Shown: positions 9,500 to 18,442 of the stretch, in pieces
Numbering within the stretch: the first letter of the stretch is position 1
Layout of the letters: every line of letters starts with the position of its first letter
Assembly: GCF_014269285.1 (NCBI RefSeq)
Contig: NZ_JACOAF010000022.1
Location: forward strand, 224,517 to 288,516
Reading direction: 5' to 3'
Source of the DNA: Rufibacter sediminis
Lineage (GTDB): Bacteria > Bacteroidota > Bacteroidia > Cytophagales > Hymenobacteraceae
DNA: 64,000 nt
Translations under genes and position numbers: made by a program
Notes under the pieces: model-generated
What the model saw: the letters and a program-made list of their open reading frames with translations, nothing else
Database searches by the model: none
What the model was told of the DNA's origin: nothing

Positions 9500-12400
9500 T
9501 TAGAATTGGAGATTAAAGCCTAAGGAATAGACTGAAATGTTAGGATATCTTGCCCCGTTTCTGGTAAGCAACTCAGGATCCCATAATTTGAAATTGCTGA
9601 AGGTTAGCAGGTTTACCCCTCTCAGGTAAACCCGAGCGTTTCCTATTCCTATCTTACCGGAGATGGCACTTGGAATAGTGTACCCAATCTCAGCAGTTTT
9701 CAACCGCAGGAAATCTATGTCTTTCACCCACCAGCTGCTGAACTGATTGTTATTACTGCTTCCAATGGCTCCAGAGCCGTAGGATAATCTTGGGTAAAAA
9801 GCGTTTGGATTGGGGTTCTCTTCCGTCCAGCGGTCTAAGGCTATCTCATACAGGTTTTCTCCACCTCCGTCTCCGCTGAATGCTCTGATGCTGCGTCCAT
9901 CCAGCACAATATCTGCCTCTGCCTGACCTTGGAAGAAAAAACTAACGTCCAATCCTTTATACCCCAGGCTTGTTCCAAAACCATAGGTTAGTGCAGGCAC
10001 ATCCCCTTGTCCAATCTGAGAGATATCATTGGCATCAATGCGGCCATCACCATTTAAATCTTTAAATCTGATGTCACCGGGCTGAATTCTACCAAACTGC
10101 ACCGGATACTGATCTCCATCTGCAGGCGTGATAAATCCATCGCCGTTCACGTCATCCTCAAAGCCGTAAAGCCCCTCAGCGGTATAACCCCAATTGGCTA
10201 ACAGAGGAGCGCCTCTTCTTTCTAACCAAGGATAAAGTTGGGCTGGCTGGTCATTCTCTATAATTTTATTTCTGTTGTAAGAGAAGGTACCTCTGAAGCC
10301 CATAGAGAAATCACCTATATTTTTATCGTAAGTGATAGTACCATCAAACCCTTTATTCTCTACAATCCCTAAGTTACCAGACGGAATTGAGGTAAGCCCA
10401 ACATAGGCAGGCACATCACCTCTTGTAACAAAAGCTCCTTCTCTGCGGTCTTTGAACACATCAAAAATAATTCCTAGGCTGCTATTGAAAGCATTGATTT
10501 CAATACCTATGTCTTGTTTACGGGCTTCAACCCAAGTAACTGCCACGCCATACGTTTGCTCAAGTATACCCCTAACCCCTGCTCTGTTTCTACCAAAAGT
10601 ATACCCTCTTATGTTATTGTCAGTAACATTTCCTAAAAAGGCAAACCTACCTGCTCCAGAATCAGAGCCTACTTTACCGTCTGTGTATCTTAGCTTTAAG
10701 AAATTGATGGTATTGGACAAGGGCTCAAAGAATTTCTCATTTGACATCACCCAACCTACCCCAAAGGCAGGGAAGAAGCCGTATCTGTTTGCTGGGTCAA
10801 AGTTTTCAGAACCATTGTACCCTATATTGACCTCAGCAAAGTATCTGTCATCAAAAGAATAGGTAGCACGAGTGGCAATCCCTTCATTTCTGTAGGGAAT
10901 TGATGCCGTAAAGTCTCCGGCAAAAGCGTCTGAATAATCTGATCGGTTCCCTAAAATAAGGCCGCTAACCCGGTGCTTGCCAAAAGCTCTGTCATAGTTC
11001 AAGGCTCCTTCCATGTAGAACCTTCTATTTCCTCCGTTCTCCCGACCATAAGACAGGAAATTCTGACCTGAGAAGGTTGGCGCAGTTCCCAAGTTCAACG
11101 TTCCGTCTGGGTTTCTTGGGTTTGCGGGATCTACAATCCAGGTGTCTTCCCTCTTGCTTCTTCTAATAAAATGCTGATTAAAAGCATCAAAGGCGAACAT
11201 GGCGGTGGCAGAGAGCCCTTCAGTGACACCGTCCAATTTCTGCGTTAGCCTTAAGTTAGAGAAAAGCTGGTTCTTGTTTTCGTTCTGATATCCCCTAAGT
11301 GCTGCATCAGCATATGGATTTCGAGATCCTCCATTAGAGCTTCTGCCTGGCACCAGCCCGCCTGGGTACATAACAGGATATTCAATTGGGCTAATTTCCA
11401 GTGCTGCACTATAAATGGTAGCGGCATTCTCTGCGGGGTAATTTCCGGTAGCAATGTATCCCTGAATTCCTAAGTCTACTTTGGTAGACTTTGTCAGGTC
11501 CAGCGTTACGTTAGAAGTAACATTGTAGCGGGTAAACCTTGTGGTAGCGTTGTATTGCGCGATAGCATCTGTATTGAACAAACCTGTTTCATCATAATAC
11601 CCAAGGGAAACATAATATCTTGCTTGCGGAGAGCCGCCGCTCACATTTAAGTTTGCATTACGGTTGCGGCCATATTTCTCAAACACCTCATTTAGCCAGT
11701 TTACATTTGGGTAAACAAATGGATCTTCGCCACTGGCAGTTCTATCAATAACTTCCTGGCTGTATCTAGGGGTTGGAATACTTCCGCCCTGCTCACGTCT
11801 GGTATAGATTGCCTCATTGGTGAGTTTCATGTAATCTATCCCGTTGATTAGTTCAGGAACCTTGGTGAATTGGGTGATGCCTTGATTGTAATCAAAGGTT
11901 ACCCGTGGCTTTCCTTCTTCCCCCCTCTTGGTCATAATCAGGATTACCCCGTTTGCTCCTCTCACCCCGTACACCGCCGTGGCAGAAGCATCTTTCAAAA
12001 TGGTGAAGGACTCAACGTCTTGCGGGTCAATGTTATTCATGGAGCGTTCTACCCCATCTACCAACACCAGCGGAGCACTTGAACCACTCAGAGAGGCAAT
12101 CCCCCTGATCCAGATGTCTGCACCATCATAACCAGGTTGTCCCGAGCGCTGCACGCCCGTAACGCCCGCTACCCGACCGGCTAACATGGTGCTGATATTG
12201 GCAACTGGCTGATCCAACTCTTTCACCGAGACAGAAGCTTGAGCACCCACGTTACTTATTTTACGCTGGGTACCATAAGCAACCACCACTACCTCATCTA
12301 CTTTGGTCTGATCTTCTTCTAAGGCTATGTTCAGGGAAGCTCTTCCATTAATAGTTACCTCCTGAGGAAGATAACCCAGATAAGACACTACTAAAGTGCT

Positions 12401-12739
12401 ATTGCCATCAGGGGCATTCAGGGTGTAATTTCCATTCACATCAGTGATTGTCCCTAAAGAGGTACCCTTCACGCTGACGGAGGCACCGATCAGGGCATCA
12501 CCCTTTTTATCGGTCACCTTCCCCTTCACCTGGAATTCAAAGGCAGACGCCGCTTTAATGGACCGCTTAGCCTTGACAGGGTGGCCGGAAGATTTATGAG
12601 GGCTTTTTCCGCCACCCGCTAAGGAAGGAACCGCACTTGTCACAAGGCAGAACCCTGCCAGAAAAACCTTAAGCCAAAGCGTACGGCTCCTCTTTGTATA
12701 ATGACCGAGCAGGAATTTAAGTGGTAAATCTCGTTTCAT
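9500..12739 (-). CDS. SusC/RagA family TonB-dependent outer-membrane transporter
   Basis: 1079 residues. A long N-terminal leader with a hydrophobic segment (LKVFLAGFCLVTSAVPSLA) is followed by a carboxypeptidase-D-regulatory-like domain at about 70-150 (VKGKVTDKKGDALIGASV). Next come the linker DEVVVVAYGTQ, the plug domain with SusC signatures (PLVLVDGVE, DASATAVYGVRGANGVILI) and a large TonB barrel ending SLGFNLQF. It imports oligosaccharides across the outer membrane using TonB energy, together with SusD 11 bp downstream. A LacI-type operator lies about 125 bp upstream. It is the first gene of the minus-strand locus. Confidence 0.95.
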   Translation of the reverse strand: MKRDLPLKFLLGHYTKRSRTLWLKVFLAGFCLVTSAVPSLAGGGKSPHKSSGHPVKAKRSIKAASAFEFQVKGKVTDKKGDALIGASVSVKGTSLGTITDVNGNYTLNAPDGNSTLVVSYLGYLPQEVTINGRASLNIALEEDQTKVDEVVVVAYGTQRKISNVGAQASVSVKELDQPVANISTMLAGRVAGVTGVQRSGQPGYDGADIWIRGIASLSGSSAPLVLVDGVERSMNNIDPQDVESFTILKDASATAVYGVRGANGVILIMTKRGEEGKPRVTFDYNQGITQFTKVPELINGIDYMKLTNEAIYTRREQGGSIPTPRYSQEVIDRTASGEDPFVYPNVNWLNEVFEKYGRNRNANLNVSGGSPQARYYVSLGYYDETGLFNTDAIAQYNATTRFTRYNVTSNVTLDLTKSTKVDLGIQGYIATGNYPAENAATIYSAALEISPIEYPVMYPGGLVPGRSSNGGSRNPYADAALRGYQNENKNQLFSNLRLTQKLDGVTEGLSATAMFAFDAFNQHFIRRSKREDTWIVDPANPRNPDGTLNLGTAPTFSGQNFLSYGRENGGNRRFYMEGALNYDRAFGKHRVSGLILGNRSDYSDAFAGDFTASIPYRNEGIATRATYSFDDRYFAEVNIGYNGSENFDPANRYGFFPAFGVGWVMSNEKFFEPLSNTINFLKLRYTDGKVGSDSGAGRFAFLGNVTDNNIRGYTFGRNRAGVRGILEQTYGVAVTWVEARKQDIGIEINAFNSSLGIIFDVFKDRREGAFVTRGDVPAYVGLTSIPSGNLGIVENKGFDGTITYDKNIGDFSMGFRGTFSYNRNKIIENDQPAQLYPWLERRGAPLLANWGYTAEGLYGFEDDVNGDGFITPADGDQYPVQFGRIQPGDIRFKDLNGDGRIDANDISQIGQGDVPALTYGFGTSLGYKGLDVSFFFQGQAEADIVLDGRSIRAFSGDGGGENLYEIALDRWTEENPNPNAFYPRLSYGSGAIGSSNNNQFSSWWVKDIDFLRLKTAEIGYTIPSAISGKIGIGNARVYLRGVNLLTFSNFKLWDPELLTRNGARYPNISVYSLGFNLQF

Positions 12740-12862
12740 ATGATCCTTTTTAGTTTGAGTATAGCTGATAGAAAGTTTGGCTTAGTAGAAATAGCTCAAA
12801 GGCACCTCCCAATTGTCCCTCTCACCTTCCAGAGGAATATTGTCATAAGTAGAACCTATTCT

Positions 12863-12878
12863 AGTAAATCGTTTTAGC
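12863..12878. promoter_or_regulatory. LacI-type operator before susC
   Basis: AGTAAATCGTTTTAGC keeps the intact half-site GTTTTAGC and a degenerate second half. On the minus strand it directly follows TCAATTTG, close to a -7 element, so a bound repressor would cover the start of transcription of susC. Confidence 0.5.
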
Positions 12879-13094
12879 AAATTGAAATAATTCACTTTTC
12901 ATATCTTAAAATTTATCTATTCAGAATTGTGATGACTGATAAAACCAAATCCTTCTTTTCTATAGTGATTATTGTATAATTCATCCAACTCTTGCCAATC
13001 AAACTGATTGACAGCCAAGGCAAGCAGTTTTAAACGAGCTCTTTGTTCATTTCCGCATCTATGAAGATCTATTTGACAACTTCGCTATACAAGT

Positions 13095-13110
13095 GCTAAA
13101 ACGTTTTAGC
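13095..13110. promoter_or_regulatory. Perfect 16-bp palindromic LacI-type operator
   Basis: GCTAAAACGTTTTAGC is a perfect palindrome with the central CG step typical of LacI-family operators. Related sites are at 3514 and 12863. The lacI-type gene 816 bp away is the likely source of the binding protein. Confidence 0.65.
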
Positions 13111-13925
13111 AAAATGTGATAAATAAAGAGCTTTGATTTAAGCATTATGGAATTATAAAACAAAAGCGATACTTGTGGTAAAATCCCCCAGAATAGCTCT
13201 GTGGTTAAAGTAAGAAAAGGATGCAGAAGACTATTTGTATAACAGATCAACCACTCCCCAATTTGTTAGGCAAAATATATCTGAACCTGTAATTCTTGTT
13301 TGCCTAGAAGCATGTCAATATAAAGAAGAGAATCAATTTTGGCAATCAGAACACCTATGACATTCCCTTCATTAACATTATGATAAAATAACAAACATAA
13401 AATTAAAAAAGCAAGAACGTGCTACGAAATTATTTTTACAGTTGTTGCAAGAGTGTTAATTTAGAGAGTTGTTCATAAGAGATACCTTACTATATGATGT
13501 CCAAGAGCCACCTCCTCTCTTTTATTATCATGTAAAGAATTCTTAGCCAGAACAGGTAATCCACTTTTTCTTTCAAATCCTCTTCGTTAAGCAAGCGCAG
13601 CACTTAGGCCGGTAATAGGCAACTTGTACTAAACTTAACTAGTAATCTAATTCTATGGCTTTCGCTTGCCCTCTTTCTATATTCTTTTGAAGGCATTCTG
13701 TTTCTCTGCCATTTTCTTAAAAGAAGGCTTAAAAGGCAACCACATTCACCTCCCGGTTGAGAATCAGCCCCCCTTTACTCCGCTTCACAATAGAACACTA
13801 GACCTCCTTTTGATTTCTTTCACCCGTAGGAGTAGTTTTGCCTTTAAACTAGTAGCTTTAAACCTGGATTTGGCATCTCCCCTATTGCCTTCCTCCTTTG
13901 CTTACCCTTAACTTTTGAAAACAGG

Positions 13926-14960
13926 ATGAAGAAACGGCTTTCGATCCGGGACATTGCCCAGCAACTGGATATCTCTATTACCACGGTCTCTTTCATCCTG
14001 AACGGGAAAGCCAAGGAAAAACGCATCAGCGAGCAGGTAACCGAGCGGGTGCTGAAACTGGTGGAGGAACTGGATTACAAACCCAACCAGATTGCCCGGA
14101 GTCTGCGCACGGGCAAATCGAAGATCATTTGCCTGATGGTGGAGAACATCTCCAACGATTTCTTCTCCAGCATCGCCCGCCACATAGAAGAGAACGCCTT
14201 TGAGCAGGGCTACAAGATTATCTACTGCAGCACCGAGAACAAGCCCGAAAAGACAAAAGAGTTGATCAAGATGTTCCGGGAAAGGAACATAGACGGCTAC
14301 ATCATTTCCCCGCCGGAGGGCATCAAGGAAGACATCCAGGCCCTGCTGGACGACAACCTGCCCGTGGTACTGTTCGACCGCCTCATACCAGGTCTGCTCA
14401 CCCACCATGTCATGATTGACAACCTGGAGGCTACCTACAAGGCAACCCAGCACTTAGTGGAACAGGGATATAAAAACATCGCCTTCATCACCCTCAACTC
14501 GGGCCAGACACAGATGAACGACCGATTGGCGGGATACCAGAAAGCCATGGGGGAGCACGCCCTAGAAACGCACTTGCTCCAGGTAGACTACGCCGTCACC
14601 GGTGAGAAGCACGTCAGCAGCATTGCCGCCTTCTTGAAAGCAAACAAACAGATAGATGCGGTTCTATTCTCCACCAACTACTTAGCCACGCGGGGCATTG
14701 AGGCGCTCAACCACGTCAACCTCAGGATACCAACCGATATTGGGGTAGTCGCCTTTGATGACCTCGACTTTTTCAAGCTGTACCAGCCTCCCATCACGGC
14801 GGTAGCCCAACCCGTGGAGGAAATGTCCAAGAAGCTGATCGAGATCATCCTGAAAAAGCTGGAAGGCCTGCCGGAAGACCAAGATAGATCAGACGTGATT
14901 GTGCCCACCCAGTTAATCATCCGCAGCTCTTCTCCGGTAAAGGAGGAAAAGCCCTCATAG
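13926..14960 (+). CDS. LacI family transcriptional regulator
   Basis: 344 residues. The N-terminal helix-turn-helix and hinge helix (LSIRDIAQQLDISITTVSFI, then NGKAKEKRISEQV) span about residues 3-50. A periplasmic-binding-protein-like effector domain follows (IICLMVENISNDFFSSIARH, VVLFDRLIPG, IDAVLFSTNYLATRGIEALN, DIGVVAFDDLDFF). The effector is probably a sugar released by the adjacent locus. Divergent placement from susC and the three matching palindromes make local control likely; whether it represses or activates cannot be seen. Two plus-strand bases before ATG read GG, a weak ribosome site. Confidence 0.92.
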   Translation: MKKRLSIRDIAQQLDISITTVSFILNGKAKEKRISEQVTERVLKLVEELDYKPNQIARSLRTGKSKIICLMVENISNDFFSSIARHIEENAFEQGYKIIYCSTENKPEKTKELIKMFRERNIDGYIISPPEGIKEDIQALLDDNLPVVLFDRLIPGLLTHHVMIDNLEATYKATQHLVEQGYKNIAFITLNSGQTQMNDRLAGYQKAMGEHALETHLLQVDYAVTGEKHVSSIAAFLKANKQIDAVLFSTNYLATRGIEALNHVNLRIPTDIGVVAFDDLDFFKLYQPPITAVAQPVEEMSKKLIEIILKKLEGLPEDQDRSDVIVPTQLIIRSSSPVKEEKPS

Positions 14961-14963
14961 ATT

Positions 14964-15000
14964 CGTTTTTGGCCTGATTTAGTGATTTCAAGCCCAAAAC
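14964..15000. repeat. Dispersed 37-bp palindromic repeat
   Basis: CGTTTTTGGCCTG at the left and AGCCCAAAAC at the right; begins 4 bp after the lacI stop codon. Confidence 0.6.
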
Positions 15001-15239
15001 AGATTCAAAGCCATTGCCTTCGTCCACTTTGTTTCTAAAGTAAAAGGAGTCCTATATTTAGAGCCGAGATAGCAGGCGATGCTTCCCGGAAAATGCGCAG
15101 AAACCAGCCCTCGCTCATCCTGAAGGCATTCTATTGCCGGCCGCTAGCTTATACAAGCGGACCAAAAGTCTAGCTTTTCGGCTCCTCCAGCCACACCAGG
15201 ATAAAGACTGTAAACTCTCAGGTATTCTGATTAGCGTTA

Positions 15240-15671
15240 TCAGGCCGCTGCCGCGTCTTTCACCTGACTTGACTTGCCGCGCACGGAAAGGAGCCATTTT
15301 TCGGCGGCTAACTGGCTTTCAAAAATAGCCACTTTCACGTTCTGGACCTCCAACCGGATGGCGTACCCCGAGGACAGGTTGCTTTTAGGAGGTTTCACCC
15401 AGGCAAAGTAGGCACAGGTGGTTCGGTCAAGTTCCAGAAAACCTACCGAGGCGGTCCAGATGGCCGTTGACTTCCAGTGAGAAGAGACATTCGTGTTGTT
15501 GTTGAGGATCATGTTGCATTTTTCCTGGTGCAGCATGTTTAAAACCAATTGACATCCATCTACCACATTCTGTTTGGTGATGTCTCCCCACCAGTCTACA
15601 TGAAGGATGTCGGTTTCGTTATCTAACCAGATACTAACATAAGGTTCTATTGACAAGATTGTTCTACTCAT
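15240..15671 (-). CDS. STAS/SEC14-like (SpoIIAA-like) hypothetical protein
   Basis: 143 residues from ATG at 15671; an in-frame ATG at 15680 would add three residues. The protein has no signal peptide. Alternating strands and helices (DILHVDWWGDITKQNVVDGC, CNMILNNNTNVSSHW, VKVAIFESQLAAEKWL) resemble the STAS/SEC14-like small proteins common in Hymenobacteraceae; this family call rests on pattern only. AAAGGAG lies about 20 bases upstream, further than a normal ribosome site. It stands alone between lacI and the phosphate operon. Confidence 0.6.
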   Translation of the reverse strand: MSRTILSIEPYVSIWLDNETDILHVDWWGDITKQNVVDGCQLVLNMLHQEKCNMILNNNTNVSSHWKSTAIWTASVGFLELDRTTCAYFAWVKPPKSNLSSGYAIRLEVQNVKVAIFESQLAAEKWLLSVRGKSSQVKDAAAA

Positions 15672-15806
15672 AGCAGCCACACGTTACGGTTACACACTCC
15701 TTTAGAAAGTATTATTAAATCTAAGATACATTACCAGAATCAACAAGTTTATACAACTATTTCTTATAAAAAGACAGACATCTGCTAAGCGGCAGCGCTA
15801 TCTTTC

Positions 15807-15843
15807 ATTTTGAGGCTACTTTCTCCAAAACGGGCCTAAAACG
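15807..15843. repeat. Dispersed 37-bp palindromic repeat
   Basis: TTTTGAGGCTACT at the left and GGGCCTAAAACG at the right, in the intergenic region upstream of the phosphate operon. Confidence 0.6.
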
Positions 15844-15968
15844 CGGCCATGGCTATTCGCTCTCACTTGGGGCAGGCACACCCCGCTTCTCAGAAACAAA
15901 CTTGCGGTGATATAGAAAAGCATACGGGAGTTTCCGGTTTTGAGGTGAAGAATCTGGCTTGTTTCTTC

Positions 15969-16024
15969 TTAACAATTCCATAACACAGCAGTAATATTCA
16001 GGCAATACGCCCCCTCTACTTTTG
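15969..16024 (+). promoter_or_regulatory. Putative Pho-regulated promoter of porin-pst operon
   Basis: TACTTTTG (16017-16024) fits the Bacteroidota -7 element TAnnTTTG exactly. No TTG is present at -33. Instead, TTAACA (15969-15974) and ATAACA (15980-15985) form a direct repeat with 11-bp periodicity, like the TTAACA boxes bound by Bacillus PhoP. An activator-dependent phosphate-starvation promoter is the inference. Confidence 0.45.
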
Positions 16025-16027
16025 CAG

Positions 16028-16087
16028 CATAAAAGGTAACTGCTTCAAACCTGCAGACTACAGTTTTGAAGCAGTTTCTCTTTTATG
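16028..16087 (+). promoter_or_regulatory. Long 5' leader hairpin of phosphate operon mRNA
   Basis: CATAAAAG (16028-16035) pairs with CTTTTATG (16080-16087), and AACTGCTTCAAA (16038-16049) pairs perfectly with TTTGAAGCAGTT (16065-16076), leaving a small internal bulge and a 15-nt loop. It starts almost exactly where transcription from the -7 element at 16017 should begin, so the mRNA would open with this stem. There is no U-run. The remaining 120 nt to the start codon hold nothing I recognise. Confidence 0.6.
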
Positions 16088-16206
16088 GCAGAACGAGCAG
16101 CATCGGTTCTATCCAGCGCCTTTATGCTACCTGCCGCCCGCCTTTCTTGCAGTCTGACTAACTACAGGAAATGCCACATTTTTAACGATGTAACTACTTT
16201 CACTTT

Positions 16207-17484
16207 TTGCTTATGTTCTCACCCATAAACAAAAAAGTAACAAGAACTTATTTCCAAAAAATAGGTGCAATTGCTGCTTTTATGCTTTCCGCTTCTATGG
16301 TCCAGGCACAGGTTGCTGTTCCTTCTGCCCAGGACTCCGTGATTGCTTTGCCTAAACCTCCGGAAGCTCCCAAAGCACACTGGTATGACAAGATATCCTT
16401 GCGCGGGTATGTGCAGATACGCTACAACCGCCTACTGGAAACCAACTCCGGTTTGAAAACGGACTATGACCGCTCCGTGGGCGACAATGGCGGCTTTATC
16501 ATCAGACGGGCTCGCCTGGTGTTCAGCGGAAACGTGCACGAACGGGTGTACATCTACATTCAGCCAGATTTAGCTTCTACCCCCTCAGGAAGCTCCACCA
16601 TCCACTTCGCGCAGCTCAGAGACGCATATTTTGACCTGTCACTGGACAAGAAAAAGGAATACCGCCTGCGGGTGGGCCAGAGCAAAGTGCCATACGGGTT
16701 TGAGAACATGCAATCCAGCCAGAACCGCCTCACCCAGGACCGGAACGATGCCCTGAACAGTGCCTTGCCCAATGAGCGAGACCTGGGCGTGATGTTCTAC
16801 TGGGCGCCGGAGCACATCCGGAAAAGATTCAGCGAACTGGCCAATAGCCGCCTCAAAGGCTCCGGTGACTACGGGGTGTTTGGTCTGGGTATCTACAATG
16901 GCCAGACGGCCAACCGCTCAGAAGCCAACAACAACCAGCACGTGGTAGCCCGGGTTTCTTATCCGTTCGCGTTTAAAAACGGCCAGATTGTGGAGCCCGG
17001 CGTTCAGGCCTACACCGGGTTGTACACCGTTACGGCAGACCAGTTAAGCAGCAGCGCCATAAAAGGCGGCAACTTCACCGATCAGCGGGTAGCCGCCAGT
17101 TTGGTGCTCTATCCGCAGCCTTTCGGGTTTCAGGCAGAGTACAACGTGGGCAAGGGCCCCGAGTTTGATCCGGCCACCAACTCCATCCAGAGCAAGTCTT
17201 TGCAGGGCGGGTATGCGCAGGCCATGTATGCCTTCAAGATAGGCGAGCAGAACTTCATCCCCTTTGTGAAAACTCAATACTTTGACGGCGGCAAGAAAGC
17301 CGAGACCGATGCCCGCTCCAGCCTGGTGTACGAGACCGAGATCGGCCTGGAATGGCAGCCCATCCCCAGCTTTGAGTTCGCCACCCAATACACCATCACA
17401 GACCGCACCACCAAAGACGGACGCAATCTCAACAACCGCCAGCACGGGCAACTCCTACGGCTACAGGCACAATTCAACTTCTAG
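16207..17484 (+). CDS. Phosphate-selective porin OprO/OprP-like
   Basis: 425 residues starting at the codon before MFSPINKK (ATG 16207 or 16213), with a signal peptide ending MVQAQ. After a short linker the sequence has the porin O/P features: ISLRGYVQIRYNRLL, FIIRRARLVFSGNVHERVYI, AYFDLSLDKKKEYRLRVGQS and KVPYGFENMQSSQNR, ending in a strand LLRLQAQFNF. It forms an outer-membrane channel for phosphate or polyphosphate. The gene begins a same-strand cluster with pstS 42 bp later and then pstCAB-phoU, supporting a phosphate role. Confidence 0.9.
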   Translation: MLMFSPINKKVTRTYFQKIGAIAAFMLSASMVQAQVAVPSAQDSVIALPKPPEAPKAHWYDKISLRGYVQIRYNRLLETNSGLKTDYDRSVGDNGGFIIRRARLVFSGNVHERVYIYIQPDLASTPSGSSTIHFAQLRDAYFDLSLDKKKEYRLRVGQSKVPYGFENMQSSQNRLTQDRNDALNSALPNERDLGVMFYWAPEHIRKRFSELANSRLKGSGDYGVFGLGIYNGQTANRSEANNNQHVVARVSYPFAFKNGQIVEPGVQAYTGLYTVTADQLSSSAIKGGNFTDQRVAASLVLYPQPFGFQAEYNVGKGPEFDPATNSIQSKSLQGGYAQAMYAFKIGEQNFIPFVKTQYFDGGKKAETDARSSLVYETEIGLEWQPIPSFEFATQYTITDRTTKDGRNLNNRQHGQLLRLQAQFNF

Positions 17485-17526
17485 ACAAATCGTCAAAACA
17501 GACGTAAAAGCTTAAAAACCAAAACC

Positions 17527-18417
17527 ATGAACTTCATCAGAACCCAGGTAAGCAGCTTATTGGTAGCCACCCTCTTATTGAGTGCCTGCGGCAAAGGCGG
17601 CGATGCCCAAAAAGAAAACACAGAATCTGGCAACGCCACTACTGCGGCCTCTACCTCCATCACCATTAAAGGCAGTGACACGGTTCTTCCGTTGGCGCAG
17701 CAGGAAGCCGAGAAATTCATGGCTAAAAATCCAGGCGCCTCCATCACCGTGGTGGGCGGCGGTACCGGGGTTGGCCTTTCGGCCATGCAGGAAGGCACCA
17801 CTGACATCGCCATGGCTTCCCGCGGCCTCAAAACCGAGGAGAAACTTAAGCTAAAGACCGCGAAAAAAGACGTGAAAGAAGCGCTCATCGCCTATGATGC
17901 CCTTTCGGTGATTGTGCACCCAAGCAACAAAGTAAGCCAGCTCACCCGCGAGCAACTGGAAAGCATCTTCACCGGAAAAGTGTCGAACTGGAAAGAAGTG
18001 GGCGGTGCCGATGAGAAAATTGTGGCCTACTCCCGCGAGACCAGCTCCGGCACCTATGAGTTCTTCAAAGAGCACGTGATGGACAAAAAGAACTACGCCA
18101 ACGGAATTTTGATGATGCCCGCCACCGGTTCTATTGTGCAGTCCGTGAGCCAAACCAAAGGCGCCATCGGGTACATTGGCCTGGCTTACGAGACCGATGC
18201 CGTAAAAGCACTGTCTGTGTCCTATGACCAGGGCAAGTCCTTTGTGGCCCCCAGCCTGGAATCAGCGAAAGACAAGACCTATCCTATCTCCCGTCCGTTG
18301 TACTTCTTCTATGACGCCACCGCCGAAGCCAAGGTGAAACCCTTCATAGACTACGTACTTTCTGCCGAGGGCCAGCAGATGGTGCAGGAGATCGGCTACA
18401 TTCCTTTGAGCAAATAA
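17527..18417 (+). CDS. pstS: Phosphate-binding protein PstS
   Basis: 296 residues. Lipoprotein signal with Cys21 (LLLSACGKG). The PBP fold shows the phosphate-binding segments ITIKGSDTVLPLAQ and GGGTGVGLSAMQEGTTDIAM, the lobe-2 segment LTREQLESIFTGKVSNWKE from residue 139, and YSRETSSGTYEFF. It captures phosphate in the periplasm for the PstCAB transporter encoded next. A stretch around residues 131-162 recurs in PstC. Spacing of 42 bp after the porin and 25 bp before pstC supports an operon. Confidence 0.93.
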   Translation: MNFIRTQVSSLLVATLLLSACGKGGDAQKENTESGNATTAASTSITIKGSDTVLPLAQQEAEKFMAKNPGASITVVGGGTGVGLSAMQEGTTDIAMASRGLKTEEKLKLKTAKKDVKEALIAYDALSVIVHPSNKVSQLTREQLESIFTGKVSNWKEVGGADEKIVAYSRETSSGTYEFFKEHVMDKKNYANGILMMPATGSIVQSVSQTKGAIGYIGLAYETDAVKALSVSYDQGKSFVAPSLESAKDKTYPISRPLYFFYDATAEAKVKPFIDYVLSAEGQQMVQEIGYIPLSK

Positions 18418-18442
18418 GTTCTCACCGCTTACAGAACGTCTC

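Larger units (their letters stand above)
12740..13925. other. Long AT-rich intergenic region between susC and lacI
   Basis: About 1.2 kb clearly richer in A+T than the flanking genes. It holds two operator-like palindromes (12863-12878 and 13095-13110). Short frames on both strands (for example 13059-13250 minus and 13666-13911 plus) look like chance openings: low-complexity composition and no recognisable domain. I see no convincing gene; it may be a decayed gene or a large regulatory region. Confidence 0.5.

Noticed and set aside
13059..13250. 63-residue frame in the AT-rich spacer near lacI
   Set aside because: Low complexity, no promoter or conserved feature; it also spans the operator palindrome.
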